Origin: Rhabditoides inermis
Lineage: Eukaryota; Nematoda; Chromadorea; Rhabditida; Rhabditidae
Direction of reading: 5' to 3'
DNA length: 64,000 bases
NCBI GenBank assembly: GCA_963966185.1
Contig: CAWZYM010000102.1
Coordinates: forward strand, 313,501 to 377,500
This document shows, piece by piece, positions 61,315-64,000 of the stretch. The first letter of the stretch is position 1, and every line of letters starts with the position of its first letter. The notes under the pieces were generated by a model. It searched no databases. It saw only the letters and a program-made list of their open reading frames with translations, and had not been told where the DNA came from. Position numbers and translations under genes: made by a program.

Positions 61315-63413
61315 TCCCCCATTGAGACTAATATTTGCTATGGTGTGTGTCTGTCCGTCATTCTTTCCGGAGAGATAACTCTTTTCAAAACCTATCTGAT
61401 TCACTGATTTCTTCTAGAAAGTTTCTTCAATACCCGAGAACGCAAAATTCCAAATATCTCGTCAATAGCGAAATCCTAATCATAGTTATCACATAATCTC
61501 TTAACTATGGAGAAAAATTTCAAAATACTTCAATCAGAACCAAATTTGGAGAGTAGGTGAATCGACCTAGAAAAAGTCGATAGCCGCGATACCAGCTGCC
61601 TGTGACCTCATCTTCATGCCCAAATAGGCGAATGTACCCAAAATGCACCCAAAATTCATGATCATCGATTTCTATAAAAATTGAATAGAAGAAAGATTAC
61701 GTTCAATAGATTATAGAAATTGGTTTCCTTTTTTGAAAAGTCACCAAACATGGCGAATATGATCGACTTTTCGTACAGACGAGATAGAGGGTCCAATTTG
61801 TAAACTTAAGCTTCTATGGGCAAAAAAGCCCTTCTGTCATAGTTTCAGATCAATCGGACTTTGTCTTCATACAGTATTAGACACTTTCTGAGCGCGCGTT
61901 ACTTGCTGGGGTCGCGCCCACCGGATTGCTAGCTACCAGCCGTCAGGTCAACCGATCGATATCGAATAGTTGGCATTCGCAATCACTGACCCATATCCAC
62001 TCAGTTGTGTCTTTTTTGATAGGAATATGTCTAAATATAACAACAATGGATTGAGTCAGTTGAAAAAGACAAAATTTCTATCTTTAACAAATAACTTTGA
62101 CAAAACGAAAAGTTGAAGTTTGAAAGTTAAGTAAATTGTTTCGACTCGAAACTTTCGAGACGTCAATAGATAGTGCTTTCTATTGACGAAATCAAATCTC
62201 AAACTGTCAATCTCAAACTCAATCTCAAACTGTTTCAAACTCCTTCACACGTGTGCACAACGTGTTAGGGCGCGCCAGCCGGCTTCTTTTCTCGAAATCA
62301 TTGTAGACGTAATATAGAACTATGTACTGCTTCTTTTTTCAGTTGAAACTAAGTTTTGAGTTTATTACTTGTTCTCTTGTACATATTCAGCCTGAAATTC
62401 CGCTTTTCGATGCAGTACAGTGTCGAGTGGAAGTGAGGTGAGGTGAGAATCGAGTTCACCTTATACATGTCAGGCGGTCAAATTATATTTTTAGAACGTG
62501 AGAGAGTAGACAGCAGGGAGAGAAGACAGTAGAGAAGAGAGTAGTACTTTCTGTTAATTTTTTTTACATAACTGTCTCTCGAAAGTCGCAGTGACTACTG
62601 CAGATGTGAGAATAGAAGAGTAGACAGAAGGTACCATAGTACTTTCTCTAGAAAGTTGTTGTCACCGGAGCGGGGACGTGAAAGTATACAAGAGAGAGAA
62701 TGGGAGAGAGAAAAGAGGAGAGAGAAGGGAGAGTAGACATAACTGTCTCTCGAAAGTCGCAGTGATAGTGATTACTGCAGATGTGCAGATGTGAGAGTGA
62801 GAGTGGAAGAGGTGACGAGAGTTGAAAGTAGACAGAAGAAAACATAGTAATGTCTCTAGAAAGTTGTTGTCACAGTAGAAGAAAAAGATGCAGTAGACAA
62901 ACAAGAGCATAGTATTAAGTAGTATTGTCTCTAGAAAGTTGACAGTAGACAATAGAGAATATAATACTGTTTCTAGAGAATATAGTACTGAGAGAGAAAG
63001 AGAAAGAGAGAAAGAGATAGCGACACAAAGGGAGAAGGAGAAGAAAGAGAGAGGAGAGAAAGGGGAGAGTAGAAAAGTGTCGAGGAAAGAGAGAGAGAGA
63101 GGGGGGGGGGAGGAGGAGGGAGATAGGATGGAAAGTAGACAGAACAGTGTAGAGAAGAAAGAGATGGGGCGGTGTACATCTGTGAAACATAAAATAAGTG
63201 AAAAAGAAGTAGAATATATAGTTAGAAAAGACAAAAAATATATACAAAATACATAGAACTTGAACACTTCAACTACAACCCTTGCGTGTATGTATCTTCC
63301 CAAGAGTCATTAGAGAGCAATCAACTATCAAACATGCAAGACGAACTATTCTTCTATTTTTCTATTTTTGTATACCTAGTGCGGAGGCGCGCGGCAGCGC
63401 GCCGGAGCGCTAG
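61315..63413 (+). mobile_element. Gamma-family Helitron-like element P6
   Basis: Complete 2099-bp element, TC at 61315 to CTAG at 63410-63413. 5' box GCTATGGTGTGTGTCTGTCC near 61338. The body is an inverted match of M6, including the TTACTTGCTGGGGTCGCGCC segment (61900-61920), the GA-rich block (62690-63125) and GTCTCTAGAAAGTTG repeats. The terminal hairpin is at 63376-63413. Confidence 0.8.
63376..63413 (+). other. 38-bp terminal hairpin of P6
   Basis: Same length and layout as the M6 and P5 hairpins, with a GGCAG variant at the centre. Confidence 0.85.
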
Positions 63414-63603
63414 TCCTTTCAGAGAGAAATTATCCAGCAATGCTCGGTGTCTTCACTCAATTGAACTTGCAGTTGCCTGCGGCAATTTGCCTCGCACAAT
63501 TCCCACATTTCGATTGTCTTGCACTTGCACAAACATATCGAAATTGTTTCCGATCATCGAATATTCAGTTATTCAGTATTCCTCCTCTCAATGTTGCACT
63601 CGT
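63414..63603. other. Non-element DNA after the last CTAG
   Basis: It starts TCCTTTCAG but shows no CTATGG box, GTAAACA cluster or satellite, so it may be flanking DNA outside the chain. Nothing else recognised. Confidence 0.4.
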
Positions 63604-63900
63604 CTAGCGCACACGTGATCTTCTTTTGCGAAGATGTTTCATCTTTCTATCAGTTATCGATTTCTTGCTGATTAGGGTTGCTTGCATTTCAACCACCAGC
63701 TCACCATTCACACATTTCACATCGAAAACGTGCATTGTCTTTCTGAAGTGTCGCACCGCCTCTCGGCAGTTGCGCATCACATTTGTTCGGCTACCGTATG
63801 ACCCGATTCTGTATTCCAACTGCCTATCATTCCAGTAACGTGCACACATTTCTTTCTTATCGAGTGTGATTGCATGTTGCACTTCAATCCAAGTCACTGA
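63604..63900 (-). CDS. Possible exon of an unrecognised gene
   Basis: A minus-strand open frame after a good acceptor-like ACATTTCAG at about 63901. It reads VTWIEVQHAITLDKKEMCAR and includes TMHVFDVKCVNGELVVEMQ, ending in a basic KHLRKRRSRVR tail. It has balanced amino-acid composition, unlike the repeat frames. The full open stretch extends to about 63970 but has no ATG before the internal methionines. No family recognised. It could also be chance or part of another repeat, since the window ends just beyond. Confidence 0.3.
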   Translation of the reverse strand, partial: SVTWIEVQHAITLDKKEMCARYWNDRQLEYRIGSYGSRTNVMRNCREAVRHFRKTMHVFDVKCVNGELVVEMQATLISKKSITDRKMKHLRKRRSRVR

Positions 63901-64000
63901 AATGTATTCCAGAAGATTCCAGTAGTGCAATACAACAACACCACAACGAATTTGTGAAGAGAGTCTTTATTGGCACGTGTGAAAACGTTTCAAGGGTTGT

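Overview
This is repeat-dominated nuclear DNA from a eukaryote, most likely an invertebrate animal. I cannot name the species. There are no operons, no ribosome binding sites and no long open frames. Instead there are long (CT)n/(GA)n tracts, kilobases of tandem satellite, a tRNA-derived SINE-like head, a 5'-truncated LINE, MITEs, and two gene-like patches with spliceosomal signals. Nearly all short open frames are translations of repeat units and were not annotated as genes.

The main organising principle is a chain of end-to-end mobile elements. Each full unit starts with TC, carries a 5' box reading roughly CTATGGTGTCTGTCC some 20-45 bases in, and ends with a GC-rich hairpin that runs into CTAG. 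The CTAG of one unit is followed directly by the TC of the next. TC...hairpin-CTAG with no visible target duplication is the terminal signature of Helitron (rolling-circle) transposons. No Rep/helicase gene is present, so these would be non-autonomous.

Three families share this grammar. Alpha (about 2.5-7 kb) has a conserved ~0.85-kb 5' module, a (GA)n/(CT)n tract, a 139-bp (sometimes 110-bp) satellite array, a ~250-bp 3' module and the hairpin GCGCGCGAAGCGCGC. Beta (about 0.9-1.3 kb) is AT-rich, packed with GTAAACA motifs, and ends in one to three stacked hairpins. Gamma (about 2.1 kb) has CT-rich sequence and a 38-bp terminal hairpin.

Layout: 1-4466 alpha (+); 4467-7540 three beta units (+), the last truncated and hosting a MITE; orientation switch near 7541; 7601-29092 five alpha units (-); 29093-31154 gamma (-); 31155-45455 four alpha units (-), one carrying a gene fragment and a 179-bp minisatellite; 45456-53897 eight beta units (-), including a near-identical ~1-kb tandem series; 53898-59380 alpha (-); 59381-61314 a broken beta end, a diverged tandem repeat, GA-rich DNA and a gamma 3' end; 61315-63413 a complete gamma (+); 63414-64000 apparently non-element DNA with a possible exon.

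The element grammar and boundaries are directly visible. The Helitron assignment, the order of events and any function are inference.
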